Positions 1 to 12,500 of a DNA stretch of 64,000 nt are shown here, piece after piece. The notes under the pieces were generated by a model. That model saw only the letters and a program-made list of their open reading frames with translations, was not told the origin of the DNA and made no database searches. Each line of letters begins with the position of its first letter. The first letter of the stretch is position 1. Made by a program: the position numbers and the translations under genes. The DNA comes from Lineus longissimus (Eukaryota > Nemertea > Pilidiophora > Heteronemertea > Lineidae), in NCBI RefSeq assembly GCF_910592395.1, contig NC_088309.1, positions 10,852,501 to 10,916,500 of the forward strand, read 5' to 3'.

Positions 1-2379
1 CGTCCATTATACTTTTATCATGGTACATGTACATGTATTTAGGGATAGATCATTTTATCAAGATTATCCATCCTAGGCATTATCAAATCAAATTGATAAA
101 TTTGTAGATTTATATACATTGTACAAAGATATAGATTTTGAGCCATAGCTGGCAATTTTCATAAATCACTGGCTGTATGTATATTATTTTCTGAATAAAC
201 ATGTGTTCATTCTTACAAAAGCACATTTTGAATTTTGCATTTGTCATTCGCCCAAAACTACGACGAGGAGCCTCGATTTGGGACTTATAGCTGCACTCTC
301 TAGCTATTTACTGAGACAACCAAAATCTTAAATGTCGATTATTTTAGGAAGTGACTATTTGGCAAGCCCGGCTTACCAAACAGCGACTTTTTCTTGTCCT
401 GAATGGAGAGCCGAACTCATTAATATTAAAGTAAAGTCTACAGCTCGTCAAACAGGGCAGATTTTTTACCTGTTTGGCAAGCCCGGCTGGCCGAACAGGG
501 TGGCTTTTTAGTGCTGTTTAGCAAGCGGCTCTCCAAACAGGACAAAAAAAGATGCCTGTTCGGCGAGCGGCTTGCCAAATAGACCCGGCCATTATTATAA
601 CCAGATATACGTACATTTGTACATTACCTCACTTTCGGCAAACACATTTATCAACACTGTTAGAATTCATTCTATTTCAAAAGCTGAGTGCCGTCACCGT
701 CAGTTACATAAAATCCGAGTAACTCCAACTGTCAAGCCGTATGATAGAGACAAAGCAACCTAGTCTGCACGCTTTTCACATGACATCCAAGCCCAGCGGC
801 CAATCAGGACGAGGATGATCCGAATACTCGACAACCATCTGGCCATGACTTTTCCCTGCAGCTTGATCGCCGGAAACCAGTTTCGCAAAGATGTCCGATA
901 ATTTCAGCCAATAAACGTGCCGTCTCCATCATCATCAGATGAATAACCCAACATAATGCTAACCTGGTGTTGACTTTAAAAGGATATAATGTAGTCTTCA
1001 CACATCGTTCCTCGTCTGCACACCTGCATTGAAAAAGGAGGACTACCACTTCAGGCAGCACAACCGAGCAGATTTGATGTGCCACTGCACTACGATAAAT
1101 GCTATATAATTCTACTCAATAAAATGCCTTACCCATGCTGACGTTGTTGCTGGGTACATGAACATCTAGTTTTGTAGGACTGGCTCTCCGCTCATCGCTA
1201 CAGCACCACGTTCACATTCGTCTTGTTTTGCAACACCACCTTCTTCAGCAGATTGAACGAGGGACGTCAACACTGACAACAGAACTCCACCAGTCAATCT
1301 TCCTCGGACGAAAATAGTCTGATATAAAAATATTCATAATCAGGTTATCGTTATTACAAAGAAAATCGACATAGACTAGGCCTACCCTCGAGTATAAAAT
1401 GATGTACACGTATGACATAAAGTGCCAGGTTTCGAAAATGCAGATTAGCGATCATTGCCTTCAGTCATTGTGATCATGTAGATAGCACTGACATAAGTTG
1501 AAATGATCTGTGGAACCCAATACAACGACTTCTTTAGCAGCACTTTGTCGACAATAACCTGCCTAGAAACCAGAAGAAAATGTGAACAGCTCATGAACAC
1601 GTAACTCACTGTGAGTGTCCATAATCCATTTTGTCACGAGGTTGGCGCGGCTGGCGACAAGACAAGGGTACGGTAATACGTTATCTCCGCAAGGGAAGCT
1701 GCTCCACGCAGTGGGGGGTTGGACGTATCCTCAAAGCAGTTTTATGTCAGGTTTCAAAAACCGAACAAAATTAACTAGACGTTGTCCAAAGATAATTTGT
1801 CAAAACTATGATTTTACACAAAATGTTACATTTATTCACATATAGTCTTACAGTCTGATTGCTGAATACGTACACAGTCGATGGAATCTCGGCACCCCAT
1901 ATGTGATTGTAAATTGCAGGGGCTGTTAGGTCAAACCCCCTTGCTGTGAGGAAGGCCTATTGGTTGCATTATGGCAAACTGATTCTTCTGGTCTTATCAA
2001 GCATTGGCCTAAACATCTATATCATACGTTTTCTATATATTCTAGAATGGAGAGAATCCAGCATCCAGGTACAATCATGGTGAGCTATACCGGAATTATG
2101 CAACATGTTTTAGTTTTGTCCTAACAGATGTACAAAAGATATCAAAATTTGATCTTGGTAGTTTGCTTCCTTCTATTCGTTCTGCAAACTTTCCTCAATC
2201 AAGCAAACTCAAACTGATTTAAACCCAATTATCTGAAGTAATTAACACGTATCATTCCACGTAATTAAGGAGGAATACTGAGCGATTGTGACAGCCACTT
2301 CAACAGGAAGCTAAAAGCTGCTGGAGGAAAGTTATGGACTATACAGTTTGTGACATCTTTGGCACTCTAGAACTCCTTC
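1..2379. other. 3' flank of the laminin gene; no supported gene
   Basis: No gene is supported here. Positions 355-582 hold four imperfect palindromes (see the repeat entry). On the minus strand, TTTATATCAG at 1328-1319 looks like a splice acceptor and is followed by 50 open codons (1318-1166, TIFVRGRLTGGVLL...), and TTTCTAG at about 1563 precedes another short open stretch. These could be 3' exons of an unidentified gene, but I recognise no domain. A minus-strand AATAAA at 1831-1836 could end the laminin mRNA. Confidence 0.35.
355..582. repeat. Cluster of four imperfect 28-bp palindromes
   Basis: Four copies of a near-palindrome of the form TGTTTGGCAAGC-GGCTTGCCAAACAG lie at about 355-383, 470-499, 514-541 and 556-582, with a half copy near 445-458. 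Each can fold into a stem of about 12 bp. The copies differ by a few bases but keep self-complementarity. They probably come from a foldback-type element. I see no coding potential. Confidence 0.7.
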
Positions 2380-5300
2380 CTATCCCGATGGACAACCAAT
2401 CATAGCGCCAGTCAGTTCAGCAACCTCGCGGGGATTCTTCACGTCACCATTCACTGCCATGGATGTCACACAACCAGAGAAGTTGTTCGTCACCATTCCT
2501 GCAGAATGATTCGTTACACCACCTGAAGGAACATTTCGAAGGTTTTTAAACGCCACAAGAGTGAATTAGAACTGATGAAACAACGGCAACACTTATAAAT
2601 AACGTCAATATCTCATGCGTCAAGGTAAGCACGATTATATAGACGACATCTTATACATCAACTCGAAGATAGACGTCTGCGGACGCATTGTTGGAGAAAA
2701 CATAATCTGCTGATCTCGACGTGACCAGGTCATGATCAAAACGTTCGTCCACTTCAAGTTTTTGCAGGATATTGTTGTAAAAGTAAAATAACCCAGGAAC
2801 TGATCATTACTATCATATCAAGACTAGGGTAGGCTACTGTCACGGTCGTTCTGCACACATAACGATGGCCCGTTAACCCAGCACCATGCCAACGTACCCG
2901 GTTTCCCTGCAAGGTAGAGATTTCCGCCATCGAGAGTCATGACCCAGGCTGTTGACTCCGGCGGCACAGCTGCAACGTGTCGGACACCATCTACACGGAT
3001 GACGACATGGCTGGTGTTGACATGCGCTGACAGGGTATGCTCGCTGCCATCACAGATATCGTGGGGTTTCAACAGAAGAAAGGTAGAGAGGATGACTGGT
3101 GAACTGGTATTGGATGCGTTTGGAAGCAACAACTCAACCTGGAACGAAAGACCATTTTAGTAACAGGCTGAGGTGCTTGCAATTCATGCAAGGGAATATA
3201 CAGTCCAACCTACTAGTATGCCGACAGAGATGATGTACATCACGCAACGTGAGGGTGTTAAATGCACGATCATCCGCTTTATACAAATGTTTTAATGTAA
3301 CGACATTTTGGAGCTTGTTATTTGTCTAAAGTGAAGATAGTTTTATACGTGGCTTATGATGTTGGCGCTTAAATGATGAGGTGCCGTATGGTTTTAACAA
3401 ATATGCTATGAACGATTTTGGGGTAATATGTTACGTCTGAGACTGAGGTAACTTGTCCATCAACAAGTATTGTCGAACATTGGTCTAAATGCTTGGACTA
3501 AATGCTTCATCATCACATGCCTATAGCCGACGATTGAAAGTATTGTTGACTTACCTGCCCATCATTGAGCTGCAGCACAGCATAGTGGTCAGTGGACGTT
3601 ACAAGTGTCATTAAGATACCGGTGTTTTCCGTTGGCTTTAGAGTGAAATCCACCTCCAGTGAATTTCCCACAGTGAAATTATTACCTACGAAAATGTATA
3701 AATAGTTGTAATGAAAAAGGTTGGACATCAATTAAGAGGATATTCTCTGCTTTATATACGCAGTGTAGGATATTTCGGACAGATACCAAATGTTGCGACA
3801 CCACATTACAGTTCCCCGAGTCATTACTGGACTAATATAGAAAGAATCGCCACATCATCTGAAGGACTTGTCTTTTCAAAAAGTCGAACGCAAACGCTCA
3901 TACAATGACCGCCCAGGCCTGATTATTGCCACGTGCCGGTCGTATGAGGACAAATCTCTGATAATGGACGCTAAACAATCGCTTAAGGAGTGTCGTCAGT
4001 ACAGTAATGTGTATATTTCGAACGATAAGCCTCTGTCACAGAGAATTGCCGAGAATAATATACGGACAATTGTGAAAAATCTCCCAGGCGCTGGCGACGT
4101 GCTTGAGGTCAAAGGCTCGCGAGTGGTCGCCAAGCAACAGAAATATGTCCCCAACGAGAATAATCGAAACGATAAAATGAATAGCCGAAATCGACCTCAG
4201 GGTAACCAAACAGTAACACGAAACACGAATAACCGCCAGGAAGGATATAACCGTGGAGCGAATGCAAACCGCTAGGATGACGCAATGTGTCGAGACAACT
4301 CCGCTGGAGAACATGCAGTCAGGGATGGCCACTCATTTATGTTGCTGAACGCTCGTAGTCTAAAAACTGTAAATCGGTCGAAAAATAAGCTGGCGCAATT
4401 CCAGCAGTTGGTGCTTTGTAATCAGTTTGATTTCGTGTGTGTTTCGGAGACTTGGTTAAACGCAGAGGTAGCAGACGGTGAAATACTGCCGCCTTCGTAC
4501 ACCATCCATCGAAGGGACCGCAACTCGCAGGAACAAGAACGTGGTGGCGGCGTTCTAATGGCATGTAGATCGGACATGCCGTCGTACCGTAGAACTGACC
4601 TGGAAAAAGAAAACTCCGAGATTCTTGTGTGCGAGGTCAAACCAGATTCTGACGAGCCTTTTGCTCTTATTGTGTGCTATAATCCACCGGATAATGTCGA
4701 TGAGCAGATGGCGTTCCTGGGGGACCTCAGGGACGTTCTCAAAAGTTGTGAAGGAGAATTCAGCAATATTTGTCTCTCAGGCGACCTAAACATTCCGAGC
4801 ATCAATTGGGACACTGTGTCTAGTGTCAATGGCTCTCATGTGTCTGGGGAGTTTTGTAATATCGTGAACGATTTCTCGTTAACACAGCTCGTCCTCAACC
4901 CTACTCATAAGCATGGAAACATACTCGACTTAATCCTGACAAATCAACCAGAGCGATTCAGTGACACGGAAACATGGCCAGGAATGTACGATTCTGATCA
5001 TTTTCCCGTAGTGTCGAATTTCCGTACTAGAATGCCCCGTCGTGTTGGAATTTCGCGCGTTGTTTATGACTTTACGCGTGCGGACTACACAGGTCTAAGG
5101 TCATTCCTTTGTGACGAGCTTGGTCCCAACTCTGATTTCTGTTTGCAAAATGGCCAGGACGGCATTGACAATTTGTGGTCAGAGTGGCTAGGTGTGTATA
5201 ACACTGGATTAGACCGCTTTATTCCGCGGAAAACTATTCGTGACAAAAGCTATCCGCCATGGATTGACCGCGAAGTGAGACGCATGTCAACAAAAGTGAA

Positions 5301-8300
5301 TGCTGCCCGCCGCTGCGCAAAAAACAGGAACAGTGACTCTTGTTGGAGGAAATACCGGCGCCTGCGCAATGAACTCAGAAATTTGACCCGTGACAAATAC
5401 AAAGCGAATGTAAACAATCTTGGATCAGAAGTGCGTAGAAACCCAAAACGTTTTTGGAACTTCTATCACGCAAAAACCAAATCAAACTCTATACCAGAGA
5501 CAGCGAAGCTGGGCAATGAGTCTTTTGTGACTCCTCTGCGCAAGGCAAAAGCCTTCAATGGTTATTTTTATTCCAATTTTTCTCATCACAACGACTTGAG
5601 AAAACCTGATGTTACCATGTATGATAATTATAACCTTGATTCTGTTAACTTTACAGCAGTTGAGGTGAAATCGGTATTAAACAGGCTGGACAAGACTAAG
5701 GCATGTGGGCCTGACAGGGTCTCTAATCGTGTTCTGAGGGAGTGTGCCTCTACACTGTGTTCTTCACTCGCATTTTTATTCAACGTTTCAATGCAGACAG
5801 GTGTTTTACCAAACGATTGGAAAATCGCTAACGTTGTGCCAGTGTACAAGAAGGGAGACAAGCATTTGATTTCAAATTATAGACCCGTGTCTCTCCTATC
5901 TGTGGTTTCTAAAGTAATGGAACGTTGCATTTATAACAGTATCTATCCAGTCTTAAGTCCGTCAGTCTATAAAGGCCAGCATGGCTTCTGTAACAGGCGG
6001 TCAACGGCCACTCAGCTTGTTCAGTTCCAGCATAGACTGGGCCAGGTCTTAGATAGTGGGGGTCAAACTGATGTTATATATTTGGATTTTGCTAAAGCTT
6101 TCGATTCCGTTCCCCATTGCCTCTTATTACATAAGATTCGTTCCTTTGGAATCTGTGGACGTCTTCTGAGTTGGTTAACGTCGTATCTTACAAATAGGAA
6201 GCAGAGAGTTGTGATTAATGGCTCGGAGTCATCACTTTTAGATGTACTGTCTGGTGTGCCGCAAGGGTCAATTTTAGGCCCTCTTTTATTCTTATTGTAC
6301 GTAAATGATATTGCTGAGGTCGTTAGTGACGGTACTGCCATGGATCTTTTTGCTGATGATTCCAAAATGTGTAGGGAGATAGAGTCTGTAACCGACTGTC
6401 TGCTACTTCAGACCGACCTTGATAAATTGTACGCTTGGAGTAAACGGTGGGGCATGACATTTAGCCCAAGCAAATGCATGGTCATGAGTGTTACTAGGAA
6501 GTTAAATCCGACACACTTCTTTTACAATATCAATGGTTTTGCATTGTGTCGGGTTGATAAATTCAAGGATCTTGGTATTGTCTTTTCTTCGGACCTGTCA
6601 TGGTCATCTCATGTCAATGGTATTGCAAGCAGTGCAAGTAGAATGTGGGGTATGATCAGGCGTGTATGCGGGCGTACTGCAGACGTTAATTTGAATATCA
6701 TGTTGTATAAATCACTTGTGCGTAGTCGCCTTGAATATGGTACGGTGGTATTCGACACACATGTGCGACGTGATCTTGAAACTTTAGAGCGTGTCCAGCG
6801 GAGGGTGACTCGTCACATTTTAGGCCCTGATATGCCATATGTGGAGCGTCTGCGAGCGTTGTCTCTGCTGCCCCTGTCGTACCGTCGGGAAATCAAGGAT
6901 CTAGTTTTTATGCACGATTCTTATTATAATGTCCTGGATTTTAATGCACGTTTTTATATAACCCCGGCTGTAAGGGGCGACGGTTTACGACTGGCGCAGC
7001 CGAGATTCCACTCGGAGACGTTCGGTGCCTCATACTGGGTGAGGACACCGAAGCTGTGGAACAGCCTCCCGGTCCAATTACATAATTTGAAAAAAATGCA
7101 TTTTAAATCGTCCCTTAATGTTTATTATTTTGACAGGTTGGATCGTTTGGATGTCGACGACATGTGCACTTTCGTCACTTTCTGCCGTTGTGCAAACTGT
7201 CGGCCCACTTAGTGCGCATGTCGCCGGCACCCCGACGACACAACCCATATTATCTGGTGCCATATAATAGGTCTCGACCTACATGGTTACCAGTGTAATG
7301 CATGTACGTTTTATTTTGTTCATAATCCAATGTCTTGTCATGTTATATCAAATATTGTACATGTATTTTACACGAATAAATAAATAAAAAAAAAAAAAAA
7401 AATCATTGATACACCCTGTATAATGAAGATCCTCATGACAACGCGTGTGTACGACCTCAATTCTCATAAGAAGGCAAATTTATTGATGCTCACTTATATG
7501 TGCATATCCTGACCCTGCAAAGTACACCCCTGGTACGACGTTGGCGTAGCATTGTCCTGTGCCTTGAGAATAACTTGGTGCTCTGAAAATATAATAGCAA
7601 AGCACTCAGTTACATATCAATCAATAAATTCCAACTAAGGAATTCAAAACCATTCATCATAGTTATCCTCATCGTTATCTAAGAGGCCAACACAGAGCTG
7701 AAAATCGGTGCGTTTTGATACTAACTAAAAATAAAGTATACTTACGATAGGTCAAATATGATCGGATTTGGTTGTGTGTGGCTGTTTAGTTCCATCTTGC
7801 GGAGACAGCCTGAGAATGGAAGTTTTCCAACCTGCAATGAAACGATGTCATTATTTCAAGATCTACGAGAAGGACGAGTTATTATATCCAGCATATTAGA
7901 CACCAATGCAGACTTCATACCTAACCGTTGCAAGGCGAATCGGCCCCTTCACAAGAGCTATCAAAATCATGATTTTGCAGAAGTCATGACAGTAGGCAAG
8001 AGAATATGGATGGACGAAATAAATGAGTGGTTCGGACGAAAGCCGGATGACCTGATCCATTTTGCTGAGGACAGAGCTTGGTATACCTTATGATCACCAA
8101 GGCTGGGTCGCCCAAATGGCTTCACAGCTGCGGGATATCATACTGAACTTCCAGCGGTATTGCCTTGCGCACTGTCCGCAAGCTTGGCAATGTCTATACA
8201 TTGAGGGTCAAGATGCGGAATATAAAAGTGGGCAATCTAGACTAGCTGTAGTCTTCAAAAAAACTTACAGGTATCGTCCCGTTAAATGGATATCCAGTGA

Positions 8301-9513
8301 TATTCGGCGTCACACCTCCAATGAATAGATCAGTGTTAACATTCAGGTTTGAGAACTGCGTGGACGGAACTTCGTTGTTTTTGTAATCGGATCTGGAAGT
8401 GACGATCAAGGCCACGAAGTCGTTGATCCTTAGAACTGTCGACTGAAAAGAAACAGAAGCCCATATTTATAAGTTAGATTTCAGTATCTCCAATCAGAAG
8501 TACCTAACTCGGCATCACTAGTGTTGTAATTAGAAATGAGCAAAGTATAAGCTGTTCTCTGGTGTTACAAATGTAATTCAAGTCAATTTGCTCTCGAAAG
8601 GGGTACATCAAGAAAGTACTCTCGTCAAGCAAATGGCCTAAAGTACGATTATGAAGAAGAATTAGTAGTGTGATGTACGTTCCACGTAAGATGATGATCC
8701 AATAAACAATCATCTATCTGCATACATGTTGTAATAAGAAAGCGGTGGCCGAAAATATCAAATAGTCATTCCTACCTCCCACCAATTTCCATCATCGTAT
8801 TTCTTGCTCAGTTGAACACCTTTGGTCCTAAAATCTTTGGTATCGGTTTGCATGCTGAATGTCAGGTAGCCATCCTGAAGGTAGAGCGCTAACCAGCTAC
8901 TGGGATCGTTCTCACTACTGGCAGCGTAGTAAATGAGGCCATTCGGGTCCAGGGCCCGGAACTCGGTCACCAGGACAAAGCTGGAATAGAAAGGATTACG
9001 CTTGGATATCACCATTTGATCCATTGTGAATTCGATTCAACGTTACTGTTGATACTCAAAATACTATGCATTTCTAATCTTCATTTAAGATAAAATTGAG
9101 TTAAGCAGCTCTTCAAACGCTTTTACGAAAGTCGGTTTGCCCACCACCAGAAAATAACCATTAACCTGGTCGTAATATCGTCACAGGAATATCCCGGATG
9201 TTATAAACTTCCAAAACGTGACCCAATATGGAGATGGATTCAATTCATTCAGCATATTTACCTGGTAGTGAAAAGATTTGATGTTGAACCGAGATTGAAC
9301 GCCAAGTACGACACATCCTGGTCACCGAATCGGACTCCTTCGGTCACGCTGCCATATGATGGAGTCACGGCGCAGGACGGCGCGGGACTGGTCGGTATGG
9401 AGGTCGTGGTCGTGAAAGGTGGCAAGGGCAGCGTGTCCGGCGGGAGGGGAAGGCCGGCGAGGGAGGCACCAGATTGTGCTAGGATGATTGATACCCGGAA
9501 GAAATCAAGAAGA
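2380..9513 (-). CDS. Laminin alpha exons 44-51: Pro/Thr linker and LG4-LG5
   Basis: Exons: 9262-9513, 8776-8980, 8269-8442, 7746-7831, 7494-7582, 3555-3685, 2898-3138 and 2380-2522. Exon 44 holds the LG3-LG4 linker, rich in Pro and Thr ([18 protein letters not shown]). LG4 follows ([35 protein letters not shown]), then LG5 ([38 protein letters not shown]). The protein ends [12 protein letters not shown]4-5 bind dystroglycan and heparin-like sugars in known family members. The exon 48 to 49 intron is expanded by a LINE. Confidence 0.87.
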
Positions 9514-12500
9514 CTGAAATAGGAAGCCGTTTGGTTAGCACGAGCTGTTTCCAGCGTCTTATAACGACCCATATACTACTGTAATGGATGGTTCATGATA
9601 TCCGCTAAGTCGAGTTTAGAATTGTTCAACCAAAATTTCAGCGAAAAGTTATACCCAATTCCTTTTTGGAAAAAGCACATATTTATTATTTCAAGTGTTT
9701 CCTTTGATTTCATGTGCTGATATAGAAAAAATGCTGTACATGAACGACTAATTAATTCGTCTTACTTGTTATTGATATATAGTTGGTCAATTCCTCCCTG
9801 GAGAGACGCCTGTACCGGCAGATCATGGTCCAGGACCACAGAGTTCGGTACGCCTCCAACATAGAAGGAGCTGGCAACTAGACCTGTCGAGACGGTCCCT
9901 GGACTGGTAAATGTCTGTCCGTTCACGATCAACTTGGGGCTGAAATTGAATTATAGAACACACTGATATAATAATTGAAAAGAGTCAGCGACTTGAAATT
10001 CCCTTAAAGGTTCTTCGAAATCTCATCAAAAATCATAAAGGGTTTTTCATTTTACCGAAAAATCTTTACACGGGTGCATGGTGTAAGCCCCAGTGGCCTT
10101 AGCTTTGACTACGATTGAGACATATGAATCAGTTCTTATATTAACCCAAACCTGCGAACAGATCATCCTACAGTCAAAAGGAGAATACTAGGTTATACTT
10201 GAATAGATTAGCATTACTATATTTCAATGAGTAAGATCAATAAAGAAACATTGATAGGATTTTCAGAAAAAGATATGTTTGAACATTACCTGCTTGTGGA
10301 TATGTCAATAGTAATATCCTGTTGTTGCCCGTTGCTGACGAACATATCTGTAGTCAAAATGGGCGCAGCATCCCCGATCTTCATGAAGACGATACCGCCG
10401 TATACACTTACATAAAGGTGCATGGTCTGTAAAAGGTAAGATAGGGCAAATTGGAACAGATAAATTCTAGTCCTTCAAGAGAACCAAAAACAAGCAACAG
10501 AAAAAGGAAAAAACAGCGAATAAGAAAGAGTGTTATACCCATGCAAGGCATTATAACATACTTGATTAAGAAAATATGACTAATGAAAAATATTTGATTG
10601 AAATATTGTATTCTGATCGAAATCAGTATAGTTATTTAGTAAAAAGGCTTTCATCTATTACCCATTACGGACTCTCAGATGCTTCGGAATAAATAAAAGC
10701 TACGGGGAAACTTACTGGGTCAGTCGCCGATTGGACATATACCAAAATCCCGTCATGTTGCTCTGTATACAGTTGGAACTGTATTGTGTTGAAGGTGACC
10801 GTGGTGGCTGGTAGCAGACCTATCCAAGCGTACGCAGTGTCAGATGCGAAGGAGAGACCAGGAATAATCTGCAACGACCAAATGAATTATAAATAGCTTG
10901 TGACGGAAGGGTGCAGTTCGAAACGCATTCTTGAAATATTGACTTCTGTGGCATAATATGGTGGATGGTGGAGATTCTAACTCACCCATTTTTTACAACC
11001 AAGCAATCAGTTGGTATATCCTAAAGAATGAGCGAGCGTACATGTACAGGGAGTGGGCTACAACCTCAGTTAAACTCTCATGCTCAGGAAATGATGCTTT
11101 CGCAGCTGTCTTGATTGGTTACAGAGTGGTCTACCAATCCAAAAATGACATACAATGTCCTGTGTGTGCAATCGCTTGCAGTGAGCGAAATAATACATAC
11201 TTCATCGATGCATCCTTTCAAGTCTACACCCTCCTGCTGAATAAGACTGTCAGTAATGTTGCGGATGTACAAGAGAGGGTCGCTCCCCTTGGAATGTTGG
11301 AGTTCTTTCAGACAACCAGCAAAAGAGGGATCCACTGGCAACCAACTGAAATTTTATTGTGGGCAGATGATATCGGTGAAAAACGAATGGTAAATTACTT
11401 AGATGGTGGGTAATTTTGACGAAAATTCTTGTTTTACAGCAGTCCCCAAACAAAGTGGAAGGCGACCTCAAGAAACTCCACCAAACTTAATAACGATGAA
11501 CATTCACGATAAATCTGTAAATGTATGCCCGACTCACCTGGCTTTGAAATCTGGAGCAACGCCGCCGAGATAAACATTCGCGAATGCGAGAGATGTCATG
11601 GGCGCGGTGCTGGTCACCAAGATCGACTTAACTGTCTCCTGTAGATGGTAGCCCGTGTCGTTTAGACTCAGTACTGATATCATCGCCTCGGTGCTGTTGT
11701 GATAGGTCACAACCTGAAACGAATCGAAGGAATCGTCAGTGAGAGCTAGCATAATTTGTCCCAGCATCATTACATGTAGTAACTGCATGCAAATTCACAA
11801 CAAAAACTCATTTTTTTCCGAAAGATAAAACAACACTACATGCACGTTAAAGAACTACAACAATAATTGCCACTTACTTTTTTGGGGCATAGTCATTCAA
11901 TAATTTTAAAATGGCAAAGGTAGTCTAATTAATAGAATGGTGACGACATAAGTTGTTAGAGCGTTTCTCCTCGGATGATACTCATCATATATAAGTAGTA
12001 AATCATTTTAAAGACAAAATTACTTGCAAATCATATGTTTTAAAGATACAATATCAAGTAAATCGTTTCAAAGATAGAATTGCCAGTATAATATTTTAAA
12101 GATAAACTTACTTGGTGCCAACCACCATCGTTATAAGTATTGGACGTTTTAACATAAATGTTGGAAGCATCTGATCCGTATTCAAATACAAGCTGGCCTT
12201 GTTTCAAGAAAATACCATAATATTCATCAGTTTTTTCAGCGTCAACAGCAAGGATAACAGCATCTGTGTCATAGGTTCGGAAATGGACTGAAACGCCCGA
12301 AGTCTCGGCGAAGTTAAGATCGTTTTGTTTCAATTCCACGTAGCCGAAGCCGTTCATGGTTACACCACTGGTGGAGGTGCTGGTGTCAGTCTCCACGGGT
12401 TTGGAGCAGCACGCGGTCTCTCCTGCTAAGGTCCGCGCCTTCCAGATTGGAACCTGGACACCATCGAATATCACGTTATAGACACATCCCTCGAAATATC

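Larger units (their letters stand above)
3859..7402 (+). mobile_element. CR1-like non-LTR retrotransposon, 5'-truncated, intact ORF2
   Basis: The element lies antisense to laminin in the intron between exons 49 and 48 (3686-7493). It consists of the C-terminal part of ORF1, a complete ORF2 and a 3' end with AATAAATAAATAAA followed by an A run at about 7384-7402. The 5' edge is near 3859, where the ORF1 frame begins abruptly. An ATCAT at 3854-3858 and at 7402-7406 is a weak candidate target-site duplication. Intact ORF2 suggests a young insertion. Confidence 0.88.

Noticed and set aside
3854-7406. ATCAT target-site duplication of the LINE
   Set aside because: Five bases could match by chance, and the exact 5' end is uncertain; it is mentioned only as a weak candidate.
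7758-8328. Two overlapping plus-strand frames of 88-111 codons
   Set aside because: They cover laminin exons 46-47 in antisense plus the intron, with no domain recognised.
9268-9522. Plus-strand GC-rich open frame
   Set aside because: It mirrors laminin exon 44, whose GC-rich linker lacks stops on both strands.
10958-11413. Plus-strand 151-codon open frame
   Set aside because: It is antisense to laminin exon 40 and its introns; the minus strand gives clear LG2 sequence with splice sites.
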